From assembly GCA_009930325.1 (NCBI GenBank), contig RZYO01000015.1:1-37447 (forward strand): a DNA stretch of 37,447 nt, given 5' to 3'. Numbering within the stretch: position 1 is the stretch's first letter; each line of letters opens with the position of its first letter. The notes beneath the pieces are model-generated. The model searched no databases. It was not told the DNA's origin and saw only the letters and a list, made by a program, of their open reading frames with translations. The position numbers and the translations under genes are program-made. Below, one piece after another: positions 24,197 through 33,623 of this stretch. The DNA comes from Spirochaetia bacterium (GTDB lineage Bacteria > Spirochaetota > Spirochaetia > Sphaerochaetales > Sphaerochaetaceae).

Positions 24197-25369
24197 TTTG
24201 TTAATTATTGAGTTTGCAACACTATAAGCTGTAGACCAACAAGCTTGAAGATTATATCCACCACAATCTCCACAAAAGTCTAAAACCTCTCCACAAAAAT
24301 ATAAATTTTTAACAAGTTTAGATTCTAGCGTTTTATTATCTACTTCATTTAAATTTATACCACCTGAGGTTGCCATTGCATTTTTAATTTGATTTTTTAA
24401 AGATACTTCCATTTCCCATCTTTTTAGTTTTTCATTAATTAAATTTATTTTTTTATTTGAAATATTTGAATATAAATCATCATTAATGTTTAAAGACCTT
24501 AATATATAATCAACAAGTCTTGAAGGAAGTTTTGTTTGATGTTTTATACTAGTTGAAAGAAGTTTGTTGCTATTTTCTTTTTTTATTTCTTTGTTTAAGC
24601 TTAAAAATATAGTTTGATTGAAATTTGCAAATCTAGATATATCTAAAACCACTGGCCCTGAAATACCAAATTTTGTAAATATTAAATCATTTTGATTTTT
24701 AAAAGTTTTTTTCTTATTGTTTATAATATTGCTAAAGGAAATGGTAACATCATTTAATGAAATGCCTTCAATTTCTGCGACATTTTCACTAGTAACTTTA
24801 AAACTAGATAAAGCCGGTTTTAACTCAACAATTGAATGGTTGAATGTTTTAGCGAGAGCATATCCATCCCCGGTTGATCCCGTTGAAGGATATGAGAGTC
24901 CTCCTGTAGCAATAACTAAATTATCACAATAGTATTTAGAATTTACAATGAAGGAATTATTGTCTTTTTCTATTTTTTCAACTTTTGTATTAGTTAAAAG
25001 TTCATATTTTTTATCTAGTAATAAATCTAAGATTGATTGTGAATTTTTTGATTTTGGAAAAATTTTACCATCTTCTCTTGTGATTAAATCAAGTCCTCTT
25101 TCAATAAACCAAGTCTGTGTTTTATCTGGTGAAAGAATTGAAAAACTTGGTCCTAAAAATTTATTTGCATTATCATAATGTTTTAGAAATTCATAGCTTG
25201 TGTTATTACGAGATAGATTACACATTCCTCCACCAGAAATTAATAATTTTTTTGCTGGAGAATCCATTTTTTCAATAACTAAAGTATTAATATTATTTTC
25301 AGCGAGGTTTTTTGCTAAAAACAAACCAGAAGCTCCAGCACCAATGATTATTGTATTATATTTTATCAT
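24185..25369 (-). CDS. NAD(P)/FAD-dependent oxidoreductase, HI0933/BaiN family
   Basis: A 394-aa flavoprotein. It starts with the FAD-binding GAGASGLFLAKNLAE, then ISGGGMCNLSRNN (typical of HI0933: GGGRCN), LVIATGGLSYPSTGSTGDGY, and a C-terminal FAD motif GEVLDFCGDCGGYNLQACWSTA. The family is widespread and mostly uncharacterised; BaiN of clostridia acts in bile-acid dehydroxylation. The substrate here is unknown. It is second in a two-gene unit: its ATG overlaps the stop of the nuclease gene upstream by four bases (25366-25369). Confidence 0.9.
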   Translation of the reverse strand: MIKYNTIIIGAGASGLFLAKNLAENNINTLVIEKMDSPAKKLLISGGGMCNLSRNNTSYEFLKHYDNANKFLGPSFSILSPDKTQTWFIERGLDLITREDGKIFPKSKNSQSILDLLLDKKYELLTNTKVEKIEKDNNSFIVNSKYYCDNLVIATGGLSYPSTGSTGDGYALAKTFNHSIVELKPALSSFKVTSENVAEIEGISLNDVTISFSNIINNKKKTFKNQNDLIFTKFGISGPVVLDISRFANFNQTIFLSLNKEIKKENSNKLLSTSIKHQTKLPSRLVDYILRSLNINDDLYSNISNKKINLINEKLKRWEMEVSLKNQIKNAMATSGGINLNEVDNKTLESKLVKNLYFCGEVLDFCGDCGGYNLQACWSTAYSVANSIINKLNQ

Positions 25370-26412
25370 TTATTAATTCCCAATTTATTTAATGTCTCTA
25401 CTGAAACAAATTGTGTAATCAATTTAATAGTTTCTTTTTTAATTTCAATTAAAATGTAAATAGAACCTTCTTTTATTATTGTAAGAAACCCTTGAGGTGC
25501 AATATTTGTAGTAAGATTTGATTGTACTGAGGAACCATCAAAAGAGCCTTTACCTTGAGATGTCATAAATTCTTTAAATTCCCATAATCTTGTGTTATAA
25601 GAGCTTTCGATTTGTTCTTCCACATCATCTGGTAGATTAACAAAGAAATCAATATTTGTAATTTTTTCAACATCATTTACACTTAGAGCATAATCTTTTA
25701 AGTCTTTTTCACCTTTTTTATTTGGTAAAATAAAACCAATAGCTTTTATTTCAGGTTCTTGATAATCTAATATCACTTTATAGTAATAGTTAGGAACAGC
25801 TACTTTATTTTCTCCTATTGTTTTATAAGGACCATCAGTTAAAACTGGTCCAGTTGTAACATATATTTCATAATTATTATCTGCAAAAGTTCTTACTGTC
25901 CCTTCTAAATCTGCCCATATACCCCTATTAAAATCAGGAACTTGTGGACTCATATTACTCATATAGAAAGAGTCAGACATTGCTAATTCACTTTCTTTTT
26001 GATCTGCTGCTGGACATAAATGGCCTCTATCATAACCACTTTTTTTATAATCATCTAAGCTTGCACTTCCTGTTTTTATTGAAGGATCTTCTCTAAAATT
26101 ATCTTTTCTTTCATAAGGTCCATACAATTCATTTTGAGTTAATTTGTATGCAACATAACTAGCTTGTTCATATTTTTCATTATAGCTTAAGGTATACCCA
26201 GTATGATTTATAATTTGCTCACCTTCAATTGGTTTTGGTAATTCTAAGTTATTTATATTTTCTCTTGAGAAAACTGTATTTTGTTCTTCATTCCATTCTT
26301 CTTCGCTAGGAGCCACAAATAATGAAATAATTGAGAGTATTATTAATATAAGTATCAATAATAATATATTATTTATAGTTTTCTTTAGTGCTGATTTTTT
26401 TCTTTTTGTCAT
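25366..26412 (-). CDS. Membrane-anchored DNA/RNA non-specific endonuclease
   Basis: A 348-aa nuclease of the beta-beta-alpha-metal NUC1/EndA family. A single N-terminal membrane helix (about 13-33) follows a basic start, so the catalytic part lies outside the cytoplasm. The hallmark DRGHLCPAADQ carries the catalytic His, and the SNMSPQVPDFNRGIWADLE region supplies the metal-binding Asn. GYTLSYNEKYEQASYVAY is the usual start of the domain. A role in degrading extracellular nucleic acid for nucleotides or in DNA processing is likely. Given the nucleoside-type importer earlier in the window, nucleoside salvage is attractive but they are not linked. AGGGA precedes the ATG. The C-terminal ~80 residues are family-unlike. 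Confidence 0.9.
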   Translation of the reverse strand: MTKRKKSALKKTINNILLLILILIILSIISLFVAPSEEEWNEEQNTVFSRENINNLELPKPIEGEQIINHTGYTLSYNEKYEQASYVAYKLTQNELYGPYERKDNFREDPSIKTGSASLDDYKKSGYDRGHLCPAADQKESELAMSDSFYMSNMSPQVPDFNRGIWADLEGTVRTFADNNYEIYVTTGPVLTDGPYKTIGENKVAVPNYYYKVILDYQEPEIKAIGFILPNKKGEKDLKDYALSVNDVEKITNIDFFVNLPDDVEEQIESSYNTRLWEFKEFMTSQGKGSFDGSSVQSNLTTNIAPQGFLTIIKEGSIYILIEIKKETIKLITQFVSVETLNKLGINK

Positions 26413-26541
26413 GATATTCCCTGTTGATTCGATTATAAGCTGAAATTGTTGTATTTAATTATTTATTTTAGTCTATAACAATTATAAGTATAATTAAACT
26501 ATATTTATTTAGATTTTTTTCTAATTTGTAATATAAAATAT

Positions 26542-27444
26542 TTAAATCTTCTTTTCTCCAAATAGATATTCTTTTATAATTTTTTTATTTTTAATTGCTA
26601 ATAATATAAATAATAAAAATAGACAAAAAGCTTCATAATAAGAAGAAATTGGATTTTCATTGGTTTTTATAAAAAGAGGGACTGAAGTAAGTGCTGAATT
26701 TTCATAAGTGCAAAAAAACGTAATAATAAAATTATTTGCAAGATGAATTGCAATAGCCATTTCCAATCCATTAGTTACTAGAATACTAAAAGTAGCTAAA
26801 CTTCCAAATATAAAATAATATAATATTGCTCCTAAAAAATAAGTGTTTAGTTCAGGATTAAATAGATGAGGTACTATAAATAATAATCCAAGAAAGATAG
26901 AAAGAATTATTGATAAGAATAACGTATTTCTTTTATATCTTAAAAGAGAATACTTTTTAATAATTATTTTTAAAATAATTGCTCTAAATAGTATTTCTTC
27001 AGCTATTACTTGAAGTGGAGTTAAAATTAATGCAAAAGGGATAAATATAGCTCTTTCTATTGCTTTATTTTTTATATATTCAAAATTATATAGATTAATT
27101 AATTCCCCAATAACTATTATTAAAATAAAATAGAAAATAGAAAATAGTAGTATTTTATAAAACCTATTAAACTTAAAATTATTGCTACTATTACTTAGTT
27201 TACTTAATTTAATATTATTGATATATTTGAAACTGAAATAAAACCCGAGCCACATACATAGAAAAGGTATGTTTGATCCAATATAATTATATAATTCAGT
27301 ATTAATAAAGTTCTTATTTTTATCAAATAATAGTGAAATACTTGAATATATATTTATAAAAGAAGAACCAAGTAAAATCCAAAATAATATAATTATGAAG
27401 AAGGATAATATCCACCTAAATCTATTGTTTTCATGCAATTCCAT
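26542..27444 (-). CDS. CPBP-family intramembrane metalloprotease
   Basis: A 300-aa protein with about eight hydrophobic helices. It has the CPBP (Abi/CAAX-protease) motifs: EEILFRAIIL (the EExxxR pair), PHLFNPE with the second-motif His, and IHLANNF (HxxxN). Bacterial members process peptides or protect against bacteriocins, but few have known targets. AAAGGATTATTT precedes the ATG. It reads divergently from addB. Confidence 0.88.
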   Translation of the reverse strand: MELHENNRFRWILSFFIIILFWILLGSSFINIYSSISLLFDKNKNFINTELYNYIGSNIPFLCMWLGFYFSFKYINNIKLSKLSNSSNNFKFNRFYKILLFSIFYFILIIVIGELINLYNFEYIKNKAIERAIFIPFALILTPLQVIAEEILFRAIILKIIIKKYSLLRYKRNTLFLSIILSIFLGLLFIVPHLFNPELNTYFLGAILYYFIFGSLATFSILVTNGLEMAIAIHLANNFIITFFCTYENSALTSVPLFIKTNENPISSYYEAFCLFLLFILLAIKNKKIIKEYLFGEKKI

Positions 27445-27523
27445 AAATAATCCTTTTTTATATGATATATGAGTTTATAGATAAATAAAAGGTAATTTAT
27501 TTTATTAATCAATAGTTGTGTAG

Positions 27524-27529
27524 TATAAT
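27524..27529 (+). promoter_or_regulatory. Candidate -10 box of addBA
   Basis: A perfect TATAAT about 39 bases before the addB ATG. The hexamer 17 bases upstream (TTTATT) is a poor -35. Confidence 0.35.
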
Positions 27530-27567
27530 TATATTAATAGCTTTTTTGCTTTATAGGAAAATATGAA

Positions 27568-30252
27568 ATGAATAAACAAATAGTTTTTGATGAATTTAAT
27601 AAAGGCCGAGTATGTGTTTTTCACAATGAGGTTATTGCACGAAGTTTTGCTATTGAATATGCGCTTGTAAATGGTGTTATTGAAGCAGAAAAAGCTATTT
27701 CTTATGATACTTTTAGAGAATTCTTTATGCCAAAACATGATAATTTAACAAAAGTAAATACACAAATGAGGGAGTTTTTTCTAATAGATTTTTTAGAGAA
27801 TAATAAATTAAAATATTTAATTTGTAATGAATATCCAGAGGCTATTGGTAGATTTACATCTTATCTTGTAAATATAATTAAACAATTAAAAGAAGCAATT
27901 GAAAGTGATGTTTTTGATTCATTAGAAGAAGACTTTAAATATGATGTAAATTTATTATATGAAAAATATTTGATATTCTTAAATGAAAATAATTTATTTG
28001 AACCAAGCTATGAAAGACCTTCATTAGAATTTGCGCCACAATCTATATTAAATAATGAATATACAATTATTAGTGCAGATACAAAAGCTGGATGTAAAAA
28101 ATTTGTGAGTCAAATAAATAATCCTGATTTTATTCATTTATTAAATGTAGAAGCGTTAAATGAAGATGATTCTAGTTTCCAGAATAATTGCAAGTTAATC
28201 TCTTTTAAAAATTGTGATGAATTGCAGAATACTTTGTTTAGAGAAGTAAAAAAATTATTGGATTCAAATATTTTAGCTAGAGATATTGCTATTACATTAT
28301 GTTCTTTCGATAGTGATATTCAAGAAATAGAATTAGGTGCAAAAAAATTTAATATACCTATTTCAAAAGCAAAGGGATATTCTTTAAGTAAATATCCCGG
28401 AGGTAAATATTTAATATATTTATCTACATTATATGATAATAATTTTGCATTAGATGATATGAAAGGTTTTTTCTTAGAAAGAGCTTTTCCTTTTGAAGAT
28501 ATTGGGTTTAATAGAAAACTAATAAGATTTGCAATTGATGCCAATATAGATCATGGTAGTAATAAATATGAAGCAGATTATTGGATAATAAGATTACAAA
28601 AAGAGAAAGACTTGCTTGATTTTTATAAAAAATTTAAAACAATTATTATAAAAATTAATACTGTAGATAATATAAATGATTTGCAAATAGCTTTGCATAG
28701 CTTAGAAGCTTTACTTTTAAAAAAAGATTTAGGGTGGAAAGATACTATCGGTGAAAAAAGTTATAGATATGCAATTGATAAATTAGATAGTGTAAGCACT
28801 TCTATGAAACAATGTAATATCCTTTCTATAAAACAGATATTTAAACAATTTATAAGATTGCTAGAAAATGAAACTTATGTAGAACAAGGTAAAAGAGATG
28901 GGATTAGATTATTTGAATATCCTTTATCTGCTTCATTAGATATTCCGTATCATTTTGTTGTTGAAATTAATAGTAAAAGTAGTGAATTGATTGATAAGCC
29001 ACTTTCTTTATTACCTCCTTCAATTGAAGATTTAGAGTTAAGAAAAGAAGAAGATTTAACTAATACGGTTATAAAAGATTATTGTTTTAATAGTGGTTTT
29101 ACCCATTTTTTTTATAGTGAACAAAATTATGATGGAGCACAAATTCCACCACCATTTTTTATGGAAAGAAATAGAATAATTAAAAATCCTTTTACAAAAT
29201 CTTATAAACCATATCTTGATGAATTGTCATTATGGAATGGTGAAAAACAAAATATTAAATTAACAACTTATCAAGCTTTAACTTTGAATAATGCTATGAA
29301 AAATATTTTAGCTTTTAATGATGATGGCTATGTAAATAATAAAATAGAAAAACAAGTTAATGAAGTTTTATTAGAAAAAATCAAAAATGATCAATTACTT
29401 GATTTTTCTGCAACCAGTATTAATTTATTTCAAAATTGTCCTTATGCTTTTGCAATAAAATACTTATTTAAAGTAGATAAAAAAGAATACAGTGTTGTTC
29501 CTTATGCTGCAAATGAAGTAGGGACTATTGTTCATAAAATATTTGAAGAATTCTTTTATAAGGTTATGAGTGAGGACAAACAATTTTATAGCGGTAATAA
29601 AGATAAATATATAATTTGGTTTAATGAAATAAAAGATAAACAATTTAATTTGTATTTTGAGGGAGAAAAGTCACCACCTATTTCTACACAAATATATATC
29701 CTTGAAAAATATAAAACACTTGCACAAGATTTTATTAATGTTGAAATTATGAAATTTGATACGTGTAAATCAATTGAAATGGAGAAAAAGTATATTTCAA
29801 AGGAAATAGTATTAATTAATAATGAGAATTATTTTTATTCTTTAAATGGAAAAATCGATAGAGTGGTTAATTTAGGAAATGGGACTTATGCTATTGTAGA
29901 TTATAAAACTGGGCATACCCCTATAGGCTCTACTTGGCATAAAAAAGCCTATGAAGAAAAAAGAAGTAGTTTCCCAGATTATCAATTCCCTTGTTATAAA
30001 AAATTATTGGCTAAACAAAATATGAATGTAAGTAATGCTTGTTATTATTCTTCATTAAAAGGTTCTTATTTAGATATGTGGAAAGAGGGTTTTCCAGAAA
30101 ATTTAGCGGATATTGATTTTACTTTTGATTATGTTATGAAAGAGATGTTAATTCATATATTAAATGGAGAATTTATGGCAACACCTTCTGATGAGAATTG
30201 TCAAAATTGCAATTATAGACAAGTTTGCAGAAAGAGGTATTCAACAAAATGA
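27568..30252 (+). CDS. addB: AddB/RexB-like exonuclease subunit (PD-(D/E)XK)
   Basis: The partner of AddA in the double-strand-break resecting helicase-nuclease, 894 aa, shorter than Bacillus AddB (about 1,150). The N-terminal two thirds is divergent and shows no Walker A, as in RexB-type subunits. The C-terminal nuclease domain has the family motifs: NLFQNCPYAFAIKYLF (first Fe-S cysteine), VGTIVHKIFEEFF, NGKIDRVV with the catalytic Asp, IVDYKTG with Asp/Lys, and the final C-x2-C-x5-C (NCQNCNYRQVC) that with the first Cys should bind a [4Fe-4S] cluster. The stop overlaps the addA start as ATGA, indicating translational coupling. Identity is inferred from motifs and partner gene. Confidence 0.88.
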   Translation: MNKQIVFDEFNKGRVCVFHNEVIARSFAIEYALVNGVIEAEKAISYDTFREFFMPKHDNLTKVNTQMREFFLIDFLENNKLKYLICNEYPEAIGRFTSYLVNIIKQLKEAIESDVFDSLEEDFKYDVNLLYEKYLIFLNENNLFEPSYERPSLEFAPQSILNNEYTIISADTKAGCKKFVSQINNPDFIHLLNVEALNEDDSSFQNNCKLISFKNCDELQNTLFREVKKLLDSNILARDIAITLCSFDSDIQEIELGAKKFNIPISKAKGYSLSKYPGGKYLIYLSTLYDNNFALDDMKGFFLERAFPFEDIGFNRKLIRFAIDANIDHGSNKYEADYWIIRLQKEKDLLDFYKKFKTIIIKINTVDNINDLQIALHSLEALLLKKDLGWKDTIGEKSYRYAIDKLDSVSTSMKQCNILSIKQIFKQFIRLLENETYVEQGKRDGIRLFEYPLSASLDIPYHFVVEINSKSSELIDKPLSLLPPSIEDLELRKEEDLTNTVIKDYCFNSGFTHFFYSEQNYDGAQIPPPFFMERNRIIKNPFTKSYKPYLDELSLWNGEKQNIKLTTYQALTLNNAMKNILAFNDDGYVNNKIEKQVNEVLLEKIKNDQLLDFSATSINLFQNCPYAFAIKYLFKVDKKEYSVVPYAANEVGTIVHKIFEEFFYKVMSEDKQFYSGNKDKYIIWFNEIKDKQFNLYFEGEKSPPISTQIYILEKYKTLAQDFINVEIMKFDTCKSIEMEKKYISKEIVLINNENYFYSLNGKIDRVVNLGNGTYAIVDYKTGHTPIGSTWHKKAYEEKRSSFPDYQFPCYKKLLAKQNMNVSNACYYSSLKGSYLDMWKEGFPENLADIDFTFDYVMKEMLIHILNGEFMATPSDENCQNCNYRQVCRKRYSTK

Positions 30253-33200
30253 TAAATAAAAAAATTGATGTAGAAGAATTATTAGCAAATAAACATAGAT
30301 TAACAAAAGAACAAAAGCAAGCAGTTGAATGTTTTGATAATTGTGTTGTAAAAGCAGGCGCAGGAGCTGGAAAAACAACGGTTTTATCCTATCGATTTTT
30401 AAATTTAATACTTCAAAATGAAGCAAATTGTGATGAAATTTTAACTTTGACTTTTACAAAAAAAGCTGCTGCAGAAATGTATGAGAGAATTTATAATCAA
30501 ATGTTAATTGTAAAAGACAAATCGACTATAGTGAATAAACAATTTTCTCTTTTCCCGAAAGCAACAATTTCAACAATTGATTCTTTTTGTAATCAAATAG
30601 TTAAACAAGATTGTATAAGATATGGAATCCCAAGTGACTTTACAATCGATAATAACAAAGCATCTTTAATTACAAAAAGATGTACTCAACAATTAATTGA
30701 GAATAAAAATATCTTACCTGGATTTCAATTTTTATCAAAAGCTTATCCTCCAAATATGATAATTGATGATATTTTAGTTAATTTAGCTAATTCAAGTTTT
30801 TATTTCCCACTAGAATTTGATAAAGAGAGCTTATATATAGAATGTGAAAGTTTAATAAATAATTCAATAAATAATAATTTAGAAATATTATTAAACAACT
30901 TCGAAACTCTAAAATCAAAAGATTTTGGTGTTTTAACTCCTAAAACAATAGATGTAATAAATTATTTAAATTCGAAGCATGATGAATTGATTCAGTATGA
31001 AACTGATAGTAATGCCTTTTTAAATGAATTAAGTAATATTTCTTTTTCTTTACCAAGGAAAACCAAAAATCCTTTAACTGAAGAATTAATTGAAATTTGT
31101 AAAAATTTAAAAGAAACTATTTCTGATATTATTTTTTTATATTTTACAAAAAATAATAATAAAATTGTTGAAGTAGTTGAGGCTCTTGAAGTTTTAAAGA
31201 ATAACATATTTCAAGAAAAAAGAAGAACAGGTATTCTAACCTTTAGTGATATATCACATTTAGCAGTAGATATTCTTTTAACAAATAAAAAAATTAGAAA
31301 AATATATAAAGATAAGTTTAAATATATTATGATTGATGAATTTCAAGATAATAATCAGTTGCAAAAAGATTTAACATACCTATTGAGTGAAAAATATAAT
31401 TATTTTAGTGATAATATTCCTAATATTCATGAAATAGAAAAAAGAAAATTATTTTTTGTTGGAGATGAAAAACAGAGTATATATAGATTTAGAGATGCAG
31501 ATGTATCTGTTTTTAAAGCTTTAGCTAAAGAAATATTAGATGGTGGTGGTACTGTAATTGATTTAGGTGTTAATTATCGAAGTGAACCGAAACTAATTGA
31601 TTATTTTAATCAACTATTTATAAATGTATTTAAAAATTCTAATAAACCTTTTGAAGCTGAATTTGAATCATTACAATCAAGAGAACCTATAGATAACATT
31701 AGTCCAAAAATTCAGTTATATATTAAAAGTGAGGATAGTAAATCGATTGTATCAGATGAGGTTGAAAAAGCATCTTCTGCTACATGCGAAGCAACAAAAA
31801 TCGCTAAATTAATAAATAAAATGTTGAATACAGATAATTATCTTATTTCATCAAATGAAGGCTTGAAAAGGCCAAGTGTCGATGATATTGCTATTTTAAT
31901 GAGATCTAAGACACATCAAATTGAAATAGAAAAAGCTTTGAGAGCAAATAAGATTCCTTTTGTTATTCAAGATAATAAGGCATTCCCTTTAGAAGCTTTA
32001 ACAAATGATATATATAATATTTTGCAATTAATTATTTATCCTGATGATCGATTAGCATATATTAGTGTTTTAAAAGGCCCAATTGGAACAATAAGTGAGA
32101 AATCTATTGCTATTTTAATGAATTCTCATGATTGTGAAAATTTATTTGAATGTGATAATTTATTTGATCAAGAAGATATTATAAAACTTAATAATATTGC
32201 TATTATATTTGATGAGCTTATTAAGCTTTCAATTTCTAGTAATATTTCTTCTTTATTAAATTATATCTGGTGGGATGTTGGATTACGTTATTATTATGTT
32301 TGCGAATCCAATTATCATTTATATCTTGATAATTTTGATTATTTATACAGACTTGCAAAGAAGTATGATGATAATCAAGTTTCTTTATCAGTTTTTTTAG
32401 ATGAGATAAGAAATAATTTAGGCTCAAGTTCTAGAGAAGATGAAGTTGCTGTTTTAAAAGAACAGTCAAATGGTGTTCAAATAATGACTATCCATAAGTC
32501 TAAAGGATTAGAGTTTCCAATAGTTATTGTAGCTTTCATGGGGACTCAAAACAATAATAAAGAAATTAGTTTCTCTATTGAAAAAAACATTCCAATTCCA
32601 AAACATTGTCTTTCCATTGATAAAGTCTCAAAAAAAGAGAAATATGATAGTATTTTTATCAATAGAGCTAAAGAATTACGAAAAGAAATGGAATTAGCAG
32701 AGGTAAAAAGAGTTCTTTATGTTGCTTTAACAAGAGCAAAAACTCATCTAATAATGACAGGTTCTATTAGGACTACAATAGATAATGAGATTATAGGGAA
32801 TGATAATAAATCTCTTTTATCTATGGTATATAATGCATCTTTAGATAAAAATCAAAAAATAAATTCAAGTGTAGAGCTAAAAGAAATAGAAGAAGTAAGC
32901 GCTTATGAAAATTATATACATGTTAATAAAACTTCAATAATTGATAGAAATCAATTTAATGAAAATATTATATATTATAAAGAAAATAATGAAGAATATA
33001 ATATTAATCCAAAGAATATTGGCGTAACGACACTTTTTGGTCATAAAGATGATGGAAATTTTGAAGAAGGAAATCCTTTAGATGCTTCTGAAGTTGATGA
33101 TTTATTAATTAGTTTAAGTGAGGTTAATGATCAAGTTTTCACTGATTTTGGTACTCTTTGTCACATATATACGCAATCGCTTATATTAAATAAACCTCTT

Positions 33201-33623
33201 TTAGATTTAAGAGATGAAACTGTTTTGAAGAAAGGCTCTTCGCTTTCAAAATTGACAGAGTCTCAAATAAAAAAAATTGAAGATGTTGCTAAAGATTATG
33301 CTTTATCTTTTTTAAATAGCAATTTTTATAATAAATATGTAAAAGATAATAAATGTCGTTGTGAAGTAGGCTTTTTTAGTAGAATTGAAAATGAAGTAGG
33401 AGAAAATCTTGTTGTAGAAGGTTTTATTGATTTACTAGTTCAGGATAAAGATAATAATTATTTAATTGTTGATTTTAAGACAGATAAAGTCAGAAATCCC
33501 AAAATACATGAAAAACAGATATTAACATATACAAAAGCTGTTAAGAGATTGTTTCCTAACAGCTCAGTAAGAGGGTGCGTTGTTTATTTGAGAGGTAAAG
33601 ATAAAGAATATTTTTATAATTAA
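30249..33623 (+). CDS. addA: AddA helicase-nuclease
   Basis: A 1,124-aa UvrD-family 3'-5' helicase with a C-terminal RecB-type nuclease domain. Visible motifs are the Q motif (LTKEQKQAV), Walker A AGAGAGKTT (36-44), motif Ia LTFTKKAAAEM, Walker B IMIDEFQDNNQLQ, motif III VGDEKQSIYRFRDADV, motif IV VNYRSEP, and motifs V/VI IMTIHKSKGLEFPIVI and KRVLYVALTRAKTHLI. The nuclease end has EGFIDLLV and LIVDFKTDKV with catalytic Asp and Lys. The ATG at 30249 forms ATGA with the addB stop; a TTG at 30225 is rejected. With AddB it resects broken DNA ends for RecA. It ends exactly where the convergent hypothetical gene ends (no bases between), so no terminator separates them. Confidence 0.96.
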   Translation: MINKKIDVEELLANKHRLTKEQKQAVECFDNCVVKAGAGAGKTTVLSYRFLNLILQNEANCDEILTLTFTKKAAAEMYERIYNQMLIVKDKSTIVNKQFSLFPKATISTIDSFCNQIVKQDCIRYGIPSDFTIDNNKASLITKRCTQQLIENKNILPGFQFLSKAYPPNMIIDDILVNLANSSFYFPLEFDKESLYIECESLINNSINNNLEILLNNFETLKSKDFGVLTPKTIDVINYLNSKHDELIQYETDSNAFLNELSNISFSLPRKTKNPLTEELIEICKNLKETISDIIFLYFTKNNNKIVEVVEALEVLKNNIFQEKRRTGILTFSDISHLAVDILLTNKKIRKIYKDKFKYIMIDEFQDNNQLQKDLTYLLSEKYNYFSDNIPNIHEIEKRKLFFVGDEKQSIYRFRDADVSVFKALAKEILDGGGTVIDLGVNYRSEPKLIDYFNQLFINVFKNSNKPFEAEFESLQSREPIDNISPKIQLYIKSEDSKSIVSDEVEKASSATCEATKIAKLINKMLNTDNYLISSNEGLKRPSVDDIAILMRSKTHQIEIEKALRANKIPFVIQDNKAFPLEALTNDIYNILQLIIYPDDRLAYISVLKGPIGTISEKSIAILMNSHDCENLFECDNLFDQEDIIKLNNIAIIFDELIKLSISSNISSLLNYIWWDVGLRYYYVCESNYHLYLDNFDYLYRLAKKYDDNQVSLSVFLDEIRNNLGSSSREDEVAVLKEQSNGVQIMTIHKSKGLEFPIVIVAFMGTQNNNKEISFSIEKNIPIPKHCLSIDKVSKKEKYDSIFINRAKELRKEMELAEVKRVLYVALTRAKTHLIMTGSIRTTIDNEIIGNDNKSLLSMVYNASLDKNQKINSSVELKEIEEVSAYENYIHVNKTSIIDRNQFNENIIYYKENNEEYNINPKNIGVTTLFGHKDDGNFEEGNPLDASEVDDLLISLSEVNDQVFTDFGTLCHIYTQSLILNKPLLDLRDETVLKKGSSLSKLTESQIKKIEDVAKDYALSFLNSNFYNKYVKDNKCRCEVGFFSRIENEVGENLVVEGFIDLLVQDKDNNYLIVDFKTDKVRNPKIHEKQILTYTKAVKRLFPNSSVRGCVVYLRGKDKEYFYN

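Noticed and set aside
30225-30248. Earlier addA start at 30225
   Set aside because: It is a TTG without a good ribosome-binding site. The ATG at 30249 gives the standard ATGA overlap with addB.
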